Assembly: GCA_035048495.1 (NCBI GenBank) | Contig: CM068542.1 | Coordinates: 37,849,109-37,913,108 of the forward strand | Origin: Euptelea pleiosperma | Taxonomy: Eukaryota > Streptophyta > Magnoliopsida > Ranunculales > Eupteleaceae | Direction: 5' to 3' | DNA: 64,000 nucleotides | In this document: positions 1 through 12,222 of the stretch, piece after piece | Layout: each line of letters starts with the position of its first letter | Numbering within the stretch: position 1 is the first letter of the stretch | Notes under the pieces: generated by a model | Databases searched by the model: none | What the model was told of the DNA's origin: nothing | Seen by the model: the letters and a program-made list of their open reading frames with translations, nothing else | Made by a program: the position numbers and the translations under genes

Positions 1-59
1 ATTTTGAAAAATTAGAAAGAAGAGTTGTGCTAACCCGACAAAATTTTGAATGGTTAGGC

Positions 60-167
60 AATTGACCGTTGGACTTAAGAGATCCATGGTTCACGAGACA
101 ACAACTATTTTAAACTTTACATTTGTTACCTAGTGGACCGTAGATCTATTAAATTCAACGGTCAATT
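60..167. repeat. Small foldback (MITE-like) element, copy 1
   Basis: The left arm starting ATTGACCGTTGGACTTAA is mirrored by a right arm ending TTCAACGGTCAATT, giving a hairpin of about 108 bp. A related foldback lies at 1749-1882. No coding capacity and no clear target duplication. The rest of 1-888 shows no gene apart from a second foldback at 555-676. Confidence 0.45.
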
Positions 168-554
168 TCCTTAAACACACAAAAATTTGTCCGGTTACCC
201 ATAGGATAGCATTTTCCTAAAATGAACATTGTAAAATATCTGAGAGCTTTGTTGTTGGCGTTTCCTTTCCCTTTAGTTAGGCTTTTGTTTGTAAGGCTTT
301 GTTTTTTCAAAGATGCCGGTTTCAGTTCTTAGTAAAGCCCACACGACGCTGTATGTACTCCCAAACAAATTAATAAATTAAGTTGTTTTTTTCGGAAAGC
401 AAAAAGTGGTTTCGTTAGATTAGATAGTGGAGGTCACATTGGTTCTGGGCCAACAATAACCCAGAAAACATGGAAAATTCTAAAGAGTAGGCATGAGGTC
501 CACATCCATAATTCCCAATTTTTTTATTTATTGTCTAGGGTAAATGATGCACAA

Positions 555-676
555 TACCACTAAAGCCTCTGCACTAGACACGTACCCATGTAGTAGATTT
601 TTGAAATTTAAACTTTTTTTTTGGAAAGTCAAGATTGTCTTGGGTGCTTGTCCAAGTGTAGAGGCTCTAGTGATTG
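555..676. repeat. Foldback (MITE-like) element
   Basis: Arms of about 33 bp (left with CACTAAAGCCTCTGCACTAG, right with AGTGTAGAGGCTCTAGTG) face each other around an AT-rich loop. Imperfect pairing suggests an old insertion. Superfamily not assigned because no target duplication was seen. Confidence 0.4.
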
Positions 677-897
677 AGATGGGTCACTCTCACAACTTTA
701 GTGATCAAAAAGGATTCCGCTGATCAGCGTCTCTTCATTTGACACGTAATCCTGAGAACCCTATTTTCTAAAAAGTTTATATTCAAAAACAAAATTTGTT
801 GTTTTCAGGGGTATTTGTCAAGTGAAATGTCCCGCTGACCAGTTCTAAAAAACTAAACAACAGAAGAAGATTTGATATTTTCAAGTGAATTTTGTAA

Positions 898-1651
898 GGG
901 TCGGGATCGGGGGGACAACTACTTTTGACAACCATTTGGCGGACCCACAAAGAAGAAGAATCAATGGCTATTTTTTACGAGGATGATCTCTATGGTGAGG
1001 AGATAATCCTCACAAAATTTCAAGTCATTCCCATATTCGTAGACTGGTTTAGAAGTTGAAGAATTATGGACCGTTTATTTTTTCTGCTTAACTCGAAAAC
1101 CAGATTTGATGGGGTTAGAAATTTCAGAATGGGCTGATTTTTTGCTGGGGTGATCTATATAGTGAGGAGATCATTGTTAAAACCCAAACCAATACGCCAA
1201 AAGCACATAGGTGATAGAGGTGGGGGAAGTTTAAGTCTTAACCTTTAGGATCATAACATTCCACCCCGCTTCAAGGCCAACGTCCACAGTGGCCCGTTCT
1301 GAGGTGGCTTTCACTTTGGTACCCCTATTTTCTTACTTTTTGTGAGCGAGCCTCGGCTCTGGCAATTTTTTCGGTACCCCTATTTCTTTTTTTTGAGCGA
1401 ACCCCCAGGTAGCCCTTTCCTCAAGTTGCCCTCCCGTGACTTGAACCCATGACATGGGGTTGGCTCTAATACCAAATGTTAAGACCCAAACCAATACACC
1501 AAAAGCACTTAGGTGATAGAGTTGCGGGAAGTTTAAGTCTTAACCTTTAGAATTGTAACAATCATCCTCACCAAAAATCAGCCATTGATTCATCTTCAAT
1601 CTGGGTCCGCCAAAATGGTTGTCAAAAATGCTTGTTCCCCCATCTTGACCC
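898..1651. mobile_element. Mutator-type MITE, copy 1, split by a miniature LTR element
   Basis: The element begins GGGTCGGGATCGG and ends in the mirrored ATCTTGACCC. It is flanked by ATTTTGTAA (889-897) and ATTTTATAA (1652-1660), a 9-bp target duplication with one mismatch, which is the signature of the Mutator superfamily. The internal sequence (two GGTGAGGAGATCAT-like blocks and a GAATTATGGACCGT block) matches copies at 55785-56131 and 59652-60046. Without the LTR insertion and its 5-bp duplication the element would be about 363 bp, in line with the 347 and 395 bp of the others. No transposase, so non-autonomous. Confidence 0.8.
1175..1560 (-). mobile_element. Complete SMART/TRIM miniature LTR retrotransposon (386 bp)
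   Basis: Two 84-bp direct repeats (1175-1258 and 1477-1560) begin TGTTAA and end AACA, so they have TG...CA LTR termini. They are flanked by the 5-bp target duplication ATCAT (1170-1174, 1561-1565). Read on the minus strand, the LTR is followed by TGGTATTAGAGCCA (complement of 1461-1474), which resembles the primer-binding site for initiator Met-tRNA, so the element points leftwards. The 218-bp interior codes for nothing. This is the size class called SMART or TRIM; the element must be mobilised in trans. It sits inside the Mutator MITE 898-1651. Confidence 0.85.
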
Positions 1652-1748
1652 ATTTTATAAATGGCCTTGAATTGAATTATAGAAGGTATTATTTCATGGG
1701 GGGGTGCAATCCCACAATTAACTGCAAAAAAAGTTCCGCAGTTAGAGC

Positions 1749-1882
1749 CATTGACTGTGTGGATTCAAGTGATCGATGGTCAATCAAGACAACAACTACA
1801 AAGGGTAAAATAATCATATTATTATTTGTTAATAAAGTTGTTGTCTCATGGACCATGGATCTCTCGAGTCCATTGGTCATTG
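1749..1882. repeat. Small foldback (MITE-like) element, copy 2
   Basis: Arms of about 45 bp pair with each other; both contain AGACAACAAC next to a GATC(C/G)ATGG block. Sequence relatives of the arms occur at 60-167. A 104-codon open frame crossing this region has no recognisable similarity and looks fortuitous. Positions 1883-2584 hold only AT-rich sequence and a poly-T run. Confidence 0.4.
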
Positions 1883-2584
1883 GGGCCAATGGCGGGTAAA
1901 TAAAACGACTATTAATAGGTAACGCCCCCCTAAAATTTGCAAGTAATTTGTAATACCCCCTTATACTTTTTTCTCATCCTCTCCCTCCTCCAAGTCCCAC
2001 CCACCTAAGAAAAGGAAGGTTTGAGACTGAATCATGGCAGCCTAACCACTTGTCAACTAAACATCACCAATTAAGATAGATACAATATATCTATCCATCA
2101 TACTTCTTCAAAGAAAGTCCCACCTGAAATTAATATCATTATGGGGACACCATTTAATAAGCTAAGGTTTTGGTGGATTTCTTTGCCACAAGTAGCTATC
2201 TATGATGTTACGTTTTTTTTGGTCTGGATCCGTGGACTCATCTTTTTTGCACTAATAATTTAACTAAGGCTCTCGGGTTTGGATTCTGAGAATCTAACAT
2301 GGTTCGTAAGTGTTGAGCTGGCATTCACTAGATTTACTTGTTGCCAAAGCACAACTACCCTTGGATTCCTGGAATCTATGCCTGAGAGCATTAGTGAAAT
2401 TATTTGTGCAAAATGGTGAGTCTCTTGAGCTTAGTCCAAGTTTTTTTTTTTTTTTTTTTTTTCTTGTTTAATCCAGGAGGTTTGACTTTTGTAGGATTTC
2501 GTTTAGGTAGGTTGGTTTTCCTCCCCGCCTTGAAACATCTCGGGGAAACAATATTAAAAGATGTGGGGCTATTCTTTGTTTTGT

Positions 2585-3109
2585 GAGTAAAACTTTGTTG
2601 ACAGCGGATTGTCAGCAAAGCCACGGACTACCAATGAGTTATTGGCATGTACCCAAGTGCTTTTGCCACGTATTCATTTTTTTTTTTTGAAATAAAAAAA
2701 AACAATCATTTAGATGTGGTTAAAAAAGAGTAAAACTTCGATGATAGGGCCATGTCATCAAGGGAGATGACAGGGCAGGAGATGTCGGCACGTGTATTTT
2801 GTATGGACTGACCACCTCGGCCTCACTGCACACATACCCAGGTGAGTACTTGAGTGCTTTTTCCCAAAACACTCACCTGTGTACGTGTGCGGCGAGGCTG
2901 AGGTTGTCCGTCCATACAAAATACACGTGCCGTCATCTCCTGCCCTGTCATCGAAGTTTTACTCTTTTTTAACCACACCCAAATGATTGTTTTTTTTTAT
3001 TTAAAAAAAAATAAAAATGAATACGTGGCAAAAGCACTTGGGTACATGCCGATAACTCATTGGTAGTCTGTGGCTTTCCTGACAATAGGCTGTTATCAAA
3101 GTTTTACTC
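2585..3109. repeat. Long nested palindrome with GAGTAAAACTT ends (MULE-MITE family)
   Basis: A 525-bp near-palindrome starts GAGTAAAACTTTG and ends CAAAGTTTTACTC. A second pair of the same terminal motif (GAGTAAAACTTCGATGA at 2728 and its mirror ending at 2964) lies symmetrically inside, so the inner 237 bp is itself a palindrome with arms containing GACAGGGCAGGAGATG. The outer arms share CATGTACCCAAGTGCTTTTG with the MITEs at 3178 and 13935. No clear target duplication flanks the outer ends. Confidence 0.65.
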
Positions 3110-3177
3110 AGTAGAAACGGTATGAAAAATGTCAGGTATCCATTAACTAGAGGCGTTTTTCTAAGTCTCTTAATAAA

Positions 3178-3362
3178 GAGTAAAACTTGTGTCACAAGGG
3201 ATTGCAAATCACACAATCACAAGCCAATGAGTTCTCGGGACGGCACGTACCCAAGTGTTTTTTGCAACTTACCCATGTGCTTTTGATTTGAGATGTACGT
3301 GCCAAGAACTCATTGAGTTGTGATTGTGTGATTTGGAATCCGTTGTGACACAAGTTTTACTC
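3178..3362. mobile_element. Mutator-type MITE (185 bp) with perfect 9-bp target duplication
   Basis: Begins GAGTAAAACTTGTGTCAC and ends in the exact mirror, with the two halves pairing almost throughout. The flanks CTTAATAAA (3169-3177) and CTTAATAAA (3363-3371) are a perfect 9-bp target duplication, placing this family in the Mutator superfamily. No coding capacity. Confidence 0.85.
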
Positions 3363-3371
3363 CTTAATAAA

Positions 3372-4887
3372 CATATTTCATTATTGGATTGGGCAAACGC
3401 TAGATTTATTTTTGTTCGCGCGACAACGGTAGGAAATGATAGATAAAATAATCAAGTTGATTTTAGCGCGAAGATAAACAAAAGAAGAGAAGAGAGATAA
3501 AGATATATGGCGTTGGTGTCCCCACGCCTCCCATAATCATGCCAGCTTAACCACTTGTCAACTCAGCGTCACACTTATTAAGAGATAATAATAAGTCCAA
3601 GCACTTTTTGCAACACACGACACGTCTTTATTTATGATACCTCTTTAAAGAAACTCCCATTTGAATTAAATACCGTTACAGCGACGCAATTTAATAAGTT
3701 AAGCTTTTCAGGATATTCTTTTTCTACACCATAAATACCTATCTAGGATGTTAGACTTTTGGAGTAGAACTTTGCTGACGGACCATAATATGAGCCATGT
3801 GGCTTATTCTAAGAGATTAATTTCTGGTTTGTATGGATTGATTTTTAATTGATGAATTAAAATCACTAATCAGGCTCATTTTTCCTATTTAGATCCACCT
3901 AGGATGAGCCAAACATCCATACGGTCAGTGTCCTCTAAAAGTGTGCCATGTAGCTCGTAAGTATATATGGTGCAACAAATGATAGACATGGTGGCCAAGA
4001 TATAATATCCTCAACCTTGGAATCGAGGTCTGAGAGGTCTCAGCTCAGCTGGTGCAACAATGTGCTCTAAGAGTTGCGACCAGGCGAGAGATACCAGATT
4101 TTGATCAGGAGCTCGGGACTTAATGGCCCGGCTGAAAAAAGAAAAATGAACATGGTCGTAGAGGTGATCTGAGCACGTTGGCATCATTCCAAGGACAGAT
4201 TCTTGACTGATGAGACAACACAAGCATGCTAGGAGCATGATTTATCATACAAAAATGTACTAGACAATAACAAATTTACATGACCAAGATTATTAAAGAA
4301 GGAACTAGGGCAACTTGCACGGTACATTCCTTAACCTGGCATAACCACACCTTTTTTGGTTATCATTTTGGATGGTTAAACAAGGTAGGACCCAACTACT
4401 CAGACCCTATAAATAGAGACCCCCATCAATCAAGATGGGAAGAACCCAATATACTCTTTAGATACTTACTTGAAGTGCTCAATGACTAACTTAAGCTTCG
4501 GAGGCTCTCTTTGATTCTTGATGTCTTTTGTGTAGAGTTAATACAGGACACCTCAACGGTCTTGGTGGACTTCTTAGACACCTTAGCGATATGCTCGGGA
4601 CCACACTAATTAGTCGGCATGCTTCAGATGTCAGGGGGTGTTGGGATTTTCCCCACGCATATCATTCCCTGTCAAACCATCCATATTCAAACAATGTGTA
4701 TAGTAGTTAGAACCAAATATTTTACGCAAATTTTGGGTTGTCTGGCATTATGTAAATCGTGCAGCAACACCAACATGTTCATAGTTTGTCGCATATATAA
4801 TTTAAGAAACGGCTGTTACAATGGTGAGTAACGCTCCAACCCTATTACATTCTTTCGAAAAATAATGTTTAAATTAAAAAAAAGGGC
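3372..4887. other. Intergenic, no gene seen
   Basis: AT-rich sequence with short open frames only, none with recognisable similarity. Positions 3776-3950 contain the dispersed motif CACTAATCAGGCT followed by CATCCATACGGTCAGTG, also met near 6094, 38944, 40130 and 52610. This is probably an old MITE fragment. Confidence 0.5.
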
Positions 4888-5585
4888 TTACACACACACT
4901 ATCATTTGACAACTATTGACCTGAGTTGAGTAACAAAGTTTGGGTAGAAGGACGAAAATATAATTTTCTTCAAGTTGGATCACAATATGTGAGGGTTTTG
5001 GCTAAAATGCTAAACCCAAATTGACATGGTTGTGGTGGTTGGCTAGCAACGAGATTCTGGTGGGTTAGTTGCTGATGATGAGCGACACTTCGGTGAGCTG
5101 TATATCATTGGCTTGAATCACAAGATCAATGGCTTTTTTGTGAGAGAACTAATACACACAATGCACAATTATTTTTTTAATACATTTTGCACCATTTTTG
5201 GGGTAAATTTTTTTTCATTTCTCTTGAAGTAGTAGAACCCTAATATTTCTAGTGTAACTCATGTGTTAGGTGATGATTTGAACAAAGATTCAATTGCTTA
5301 AACTAAAGTTTATCATCGGATTTAAAAAAAAATAAAACAAACTATTAAATCTTGTGATTTTGGCCATTTACTGGCAATATAAGGTTTGTTAGATTACCAC
5401 CCATCATCTGCAATCAACTTACTGGAATCTCGTGGCTGGCCAACCACTACAATCGTGTCAATTTAAGGTTAGGGTTTTGGTCAAAAACCCTCACATGATG
5501 ATTTTTTCATCTTTTAACAAAAGAATTGCTAATCAACTAGAGTCAACAATGGTCAAATGACATTGGACCGAGTCATGGTGAGTAA
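4888..5585. repeat. Large foldback element (about 700 bp)
   Basis: Arms of roughly 200 bp are mirrored: the left arm contains GTGAGGGTTTTGGC and GGTGGTTGGCTAGC, the right arm contains GTGGCTGGCCAACCACTAC and CAAAAACCCTCACAT. The outer ends carry ATCATTTGACAACTATTGAC and its imperfect mirror. The centre is AT-rich. Superfamily unknown. Confidence 0.5.
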
Positions 5586-6093
5586 GTTAGCTTTTTCAAA
5601 CTGTGTGGAATGTCAAATTTCAAAGATAACATAGGGGTATATCAAAAATTCCCCCAAATAAAAAATCCATTCATTTTAACGTTATTTAAAAAAAAATTAA
5701 AAATAAAATAGCAATTTTGACTTTCTCGCATGTAACTGATGTGACTTTTTGTATAACGTTAAGTGAACTGTAATGTTATAACGGACTGTTAAAAACCTTG
5801 CGTTAAATCTGGAATTTTGTTACGATCTTCTAACGAGGTTGATTTATTTTATTATCCCAAAGAAACCTTGAACGGTGGGGCCAACCAGTCTCTGTCCTAG
5901 ATTTGTTCTTTCGAAGGACACAGATGGCACGAATCTCCGTCTCGTGTCCTTAAGTTACAATTCTTTCGGGTAGGTCGAATAAATCTTTGACGACGAACGT
6001 TACGAGGGACTGTAGTATGAGCCAAGTGGTATATTCTTAGACACCAATGACCACATGAATGTCGGCCCATTCCTAAGTGGGGAGTAGGGACCT

Positions 6094-6315
6094 AAGCCTG
6101 ATTAGTGATTTCAGGCTTAATCACTTGTAAACATGGTTCAAAATCTCGTGATCGGTCTCGGGGTCAGAGGGGGCTGATACCAATCCGGATCGCCCAAATA
6201 GTGGGTAGATCGGCAAGACGACCCAAATATCAGTCAGATCGGTGGCTTCTGATCCCGATTCGGATCGCCCCAACCCAAAACGGACTTCGAACCATGCTAA
6301 TAAATCACTAATCAG
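6094..6315. repeat. Foldback MITE with CCTGATTAGTGATTT ends
   Basis: Begins CCTGATTAGTGATTT and ends AAATCACTAATCAGG. The interior is a GATCGG/CCGATC-rich low-copy sequence. The terminal motif recurs as fragments at 3863, 38944 and 52610. Sequence between 5586 and 6093, and from 6316 to about 6880, shows no gene. Confidence 0.5.
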
Positions 6316-6923
6316 GTTAAATCCATGAAAACGACTCCAATCCAAGGATTATAAATCACTAATTACGTTAATTTTTGGTCGGTAATAAGTCAACCTAAGG
6401 TAGATCAAAAATCAAACATCCATACATCCAAAACGCCATGGATCAAAACTGAAAATTCTCTCTAAAGCAACCTTTGGCCAAAAACTTTCCTATTTTGGCA
6501 CTTCTTTTAAAGAAGCTCCTAAATTCAGTCACGTGTGCACGTGCCTTCTCTAGTTATATTAACAAACGTACCAAACAAACTATTATTGCCTTTCTTTCAA
6601 AATTAAAAGTCTAACAAATTAACTAAAAACACAATAAATTATTATTATTTGATCGATCAAAAAAAATTAGATGGATTGAAGTTACAGTGCCACGTCATCT
6701 AAAAACAAATAAAGAAATATTAAAATATTTTTTTATAAACTCTGTTAATTAATTAAATAAATCAATAGAAAAGAAAAAAAAAAAAAAAAGTTCAATAATT
6801 TCTTGCCCTTTGCTCAAACCTGGTACTTTTTGTGTTTGGTTTCTTTTCTCCATTGCTCTTCCTGGTTCTGGGTCTGACTAATAATACTCAGTTACCATCG
6901 AAGAACGAGTCCAACACACAGAA

Positions 6924-6924
6924 A

Positions 6925-6947
<23 letters not shown>
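6924..6947. repeat. (GA)n microsatellite in probable 5' leader
   Basis: A pure GA run of about 24 bp, followed to 7220 by GA/GAA-rich sequence. It lies upstream of the sulfotransferase-like start codon, where plant leaders often carry such tracts. Confidence 0.75.
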
Positions 6948-6955
<8 letters not shown>

Positions 6956-7024
6956 CCGAGAGAAAATAAATATAGAAATCTAAAAGAGGCGAGGCGAAGA
7001 GGGAGTACCGTGCAGGTGTTAATT

Positions 7025-7102
7025 ATGTCGTTCTTCACGAGGAAAAGCCTGAAACTGAAACATCTACCACCTCTCTCTTCTTTCTTCTCCCTTTTCTTCT
7101 GA
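7025..7102 (+). other. Upstream ORF (25 codons) in the sulfotransferase-like leader
   Basis: ATG at 7025 opens a 25-residue frame ending in TGA at 7102, 163 bases before the main start at 7266 and not overlapping it. If transcription starts near 6.9 kb this frame would precede the main ORF. Whether it is translated cannot be judged from sequence. Confidence 0.35.
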
Positions 7103-7265
7103 GAGAGAGAGAGAGACGCAGAAGAAGAGGAAGAGGAAGAGGAAGAGGGAGAAAAAGGGGAAAGAGAGAGAGAGAGAGACGCAGCACCAGAAGAAGAGGA
7201 AGAAAAAGGGGGAGAAGAATCTGAGCTGCAAATGCCCTTTTGTTTTCTTCCTTTTGAAATAAAGG

Positions 7266-10200
7266 ATGGCAGATGATATCTGTTTCTTCAACAAGGTTTG
7301 TGTGTGTGATTCATGGGCTTTTCTTTTTATGTTTCTGTTTGAAATAAAGTTGAGGCCTTTATGTATGTTCTTTCGAAAAAAAAAAAAAAATTGAAACTTT
7401 CTGAGTGGTTTTTTTTTTCTTTCAATTTTTTGTTATTATTTGTAGATGGATTATGTGTAAATATAGATGTTTTAATGGGAGAACGTTTACTGTTTTGTTT
7501 TAATTGTTTATTATTAAGTGGTGTTATGAATCTTTGATTTGTATGGTATGATCTGTTTTTGTGCATCTACAGTACTGGTTTTTTAGCTTGGTTTTGTCCA
7601 AATATCCAAACAGGAAGCCCTTTTTCCCCCTTTTTTATGGGGTTGTTCAGATGGAATTTTACAGGTTATCCTATCTCTGCGTTCTTTTTTTTTCTTTGGG
7701 AATTTTTCATGGCTTGTATTAGCTATTTTTCGATTACAGCCTTAGTTTAATCGGCTCTTGTGCTCTATTTTGTAATTTCTGTAGCTCTACTTGATTGCGT
7801 ACAACGGCTCGGCTTTAGTTTCGACGCATCTGCACTTACCCATTTCAACTGGTAATGTGATATTGCATTTTTAACATTCTGGGTAACCTTTGGATCACAG
7901 GAAGCCCTCATAATAAAGGCCCCTAAGAAGTCTCCGGTGGCATTGCGGATGGTTGTCCTAGTGTTCGCCATGGTCTGTGGTGTTTATATTTGCTTAATCT
8001 GCCTAAAGCAGATAAGCACCCACGCGAAGCCTAAATTCATAAACCTCCAATTAATCCAACCACCTTGCTACGCTTCTGGTATTGAACAGTGGGGAATTCC
8101 CTACTTGCACTACCCTAACCCCAAAACATTTAGCAGGTAATCCGGACATGGACATCATTGCCTTTGGTTTAGAATTTGGGTCCCATTTTGGTTTACTCAG
8201 ACTTTGTGTGGGTGCATTAACAGGGCTGAATGTGCATGCAATCCTGTTCGATTCTTCGTGATCTTGTCGATGCAAAGATCAGGGAGTGGATGGTTTGAGA
8301 CATTGTTAAACAGCCATATCAATGTAAGCTCGAACGGGGAGATCTTCTCTGTTAAAGAGAGGAGGAGTAACATTTCGGCAATCGTGAAGACATTGGATAA
8401 AGTTTACAGCCTGGATTGGTTCAGTAGTGCTTCCAAGAATGAGTGCTCAGCTGCTGTTGGCTTCAAGTGGATGCTTAATCAGGTATACCATGTGTAGAGT
8501 TCTTTTCTTTCACGTGAGAGAGAGCTCAGCATGCATCTTGAGTGAACTTTTTTTGTTTGTCTTTGTAAAGCTGATGCTTATTTCTTAATTAGCCACTCAT
8601 TTCACTCTCCTCTTATTAATATATAAAGCTTGAAACCACTCTTCTAAAAGACTCTTTTTTACATCCATGCTGGCCTAGCAAAATGGAATTATTATCCATC
8701 TTTGTTGCATTGATATGGGTAGGGGTGTCAGAGTCCGACACTAGTGCAAAATGTCCGGAGTCGGTGAACCTTGAAATGAAGGATTCATGGACTGGACAGT
8801 ATACTTTCAATAATGTGAGACCAAATAATTAGTTATTCACATAATAATAATGATAATAGTTAATAGTCATATCTTATGATTTACATCATATACTTATATA
8901 AAAGAGAATACATATATGTAATTTATATTTGTTGGATAGAAAGCTTCAATTGTAAAATGTAGAACTCATAACCTATGGTACTTGTTAATTTGTATCGTGC
9001 AAGTAAGGAAAGAAAAATAGAACAGAATTTAGAAATGTTGCACAAGAATCTGTGTTGTGTAGAATTCCAACACGTGTTCTTCACCTATTTCGAAGAATTC
9101 ATGCAACGTAGTTATCCATGTTAGGTCCAGATATCAGGAATCCGTGCTGAGTCTCTAACTAAAATACTGCAGCTATCCATATTCTTTGCCTAAATCAAGA
9201 TGCCTTTTGAACTGGTATCAAAACATAATAAGTGACTCATGGACAGCCTATATAATCACATTCTTAGGTAATATGGAGGTATCTTAACTACTATATTACC
9301 CATATATTTCAAAACAGGGGCTGTACCCTTGTTTGACACTTCAAATATAAGGTAAATGATGTAGCCCTATGATGTACCCGTGCCATGTTCATTATAACTC
9401 CTTTGTTTCTTAAACTAAAACTTTGCAGGTAGGCATGGAACAGGTGGGGAATCAGGTGGTTAACTAGGCTGATCTTTTTAGGCAGTAAATAGTACTTGCC
9501 TACATAGTTCAGTTGGCCACTTCTGGACCACCTCAAGTATAAACTCATGCACTAAACCTGGGAAGCTACTTCCCATGACATCTCCTTTTCAACTCTTCCC
9601 AGTTCCCATGAGGTTAACATAGAAGAAAGGGATCAACTTGTCCCAAATGTTTTTGAATTGTAAAGTGAATTGATAGATTTGTTACCACCATAACCCGAAT
9701 CATATTTTGCCTCCTACTGATGAAAACACCTTGACTTGGTATAGAAAGTTGTGCTGGAAATCAAATTGAATCCTCCTTGTAACAATTTGGTTCGACAAAA
9801 TTACAATTAAAGGAATAATGATAGTAGAACACTCCAAGGAAGAATCTTAAATGAGTAACATAGGAGAAACGATTTTCACTGGTTTGAAAACAACTGGATG
9901 CATACATCATTTAGGAGGTATTGTAGGCAATTGCTCTATAGAAAAGGTTAGCCTTGCTGTTTCTTCAATTAAATGGGTTATGGGGACTGGAGGGACTTCT
10001 ATAGCCCCATTAGGCTTACAAAATAATCACGGGATAGTGAAAGGGAGGTATCCCAGGTTTCGTAAACTGTTTGTCCTGCCCCTTGTGTCCACAGAGTGAG
10101 GAAGATTTATACTCTAAGCCTGTATCCTTATCCAGAGTTCTTCTAATGCATAAACCTCCCAGGGTCTTATGAAAGATATTAAGAATCAAAAGAGAACTAT

Positions 10201-12190
10201 GACAAGGCAATCCCACTCATGGAGTATGTAATTTAATGCAAGGTTCCTTGATCTGGAAAACTGTAGAAAAATAAAATGGATCTTATGGATGGTGAAGGAT
10301 AGTTAGGTGGACTAATTATGGCTTCTTACTAGTGCAAGTAGAAAAGGAAGTTACAGAAGTAGATAGGTCATAGGAGTTCATCAACTGTGAGTCTGTGCCC
10401 CATAGGGTGTTGATATGGTTTATGTTGGGGGTTGTAGTGCAAGAGGATAATTATGGAAGCAAAGTGAAGCTATGAGGGATTCGAATGAAGTGAAGGCATG
10501 TACCCCATTGGAAGATTGAATGTTTGCACTCATATTCTTTGGGTCCCTTTGAGTCAGAAAAGGATTCATCTAATTTATTCACCTGGGTCATGGAAGCTTG
10601 CCAACATTATTGACCACATCATTGACTTGGGTTGCACTTTAGATGGTCTCTATAGTAATACTTATACCTTATGAAGTGCCTTCAAACATTTGGATTTGTT
10701 GGTTAAGTTCTTAAGTATGATATAAAGGAATGTTATATCTAAAGTAAATATAACGGGCTTATCACTTTTTGATTTTGAAAGAGAAATATCAATTAAGGTC
10801 TCTGTACTAGTTAATAGAAACTAATTATTCCTATATAATGCTAGATGTTTCTCATCATTTTGTTGAAATGTTTTTGATAAAGTGTCTCTTCTAGTTTGAC
10901 ATTTGCCATGTGTCCCTATCCGATACATTGTAGGTGCTCATTTTTCTTCATTATCAGTTGGAAGCCAATTATGCTGATAAAAAGAAAACTTCTGGTTCCA
11001 AGTACAAACGAAAAAAATGAAACTGGTGATTTGTAAGTCCAATGTAAATTACCAAGTTTGTACTAGGTCTGAGTCATCAGCTTGTCATGAAGTAGACGAA
11101 AACAATGACACACATTCACTAACTGATCCATACTAAAAACAATATCTTGAGGAGGAGAGTTATTGGATTACTATGTGTAACGTCTACGTGCATTGCTGGC
11201 TTTGCACATTATAAATATATTATAATTAGGACCCTATGTGGGTGATAAATTCATGCATCCCAAAATCAAGTTCTGAAAAAAATATAGAAACTCTTTCTGT
11301 AATACAAGAAAAAATGCTAAAAATGTGAATGAGATTTCTTCAGCTCCATTAAAATGTCCAACAGTCAGTAACTGGGGGTCTTTCTGGAAGAAAAGCATTT
11401 TTGACAATCAGAATTACTTTTTCTTACAAAAATATCCATCTTCTACGTTTTCTGATAATTTGTTCTCGTCGCCAAGTCGAGTTGAAGATCTCTACCTGAT
11501 TGAGGTATACAGTATACTAAAAAGCTTCTTAGATGTATCACAAAAAAAAAAACACAAAATCCAATTGCCAGCTCTATCTACAGACCATCTAAACTCATAC
11601 AGTAAATACTATGGCTAGAAAACTAGAATGTATACATGATGCATCATAGACGGCGGCAGTAACCAGGTGTAAAGAAACAAACTAATAGGAGAATGAAACC
11701 ATTCTTTCTACACACTTTGTTTTTAAATGATACTGCAGTGAGCTTGAAACTGTTTTCTTGAAATGGAAATTCATAGGTAGTTTTCTTTTTCTCACATTTA
11801 AGCAAGTACTTATATAAGCATCTAAGTAATGAATTTTCCTTTCAGATTTGTTTCTTTTTCATTCATGTGGATAATATGTAATATTATTGCCTGGCTGGAA
11901 ATTGGTGGTAAAGCTTACAAAGCAATTTGTAAAATTTATTTTGCCTCGTGCGTATGTTTATTTTGTTGAACACTGGTTGGCTTAGCATGTCTTTTCATGG
12001 CTGATGCAGGGTTTGATGGAGCATCACAAAGAAATAGTAGAGTACTTCCATCGTAGGGGTGTTTCTGCAATATTTCTCTTCCGAAGAAATATACTGCGCA
12101 GGATGATTTCAGTGCTTGCAAATTCTTATGATAGAGATGCTAAGCTACTAAACGGGACCCACAAGTCTCACGTGCATTCACCGTATGAGG

Positions 12191-12222
<32 letters not shown>

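Noticed and set aside
1430..1475. tRNA-like stretch GTGACTTGAACCCATGACATGG
   Set aside because: It is the region next to the primer-binding site of the miniature LTR element, not a folded tRNA gene with an anticodon arm.
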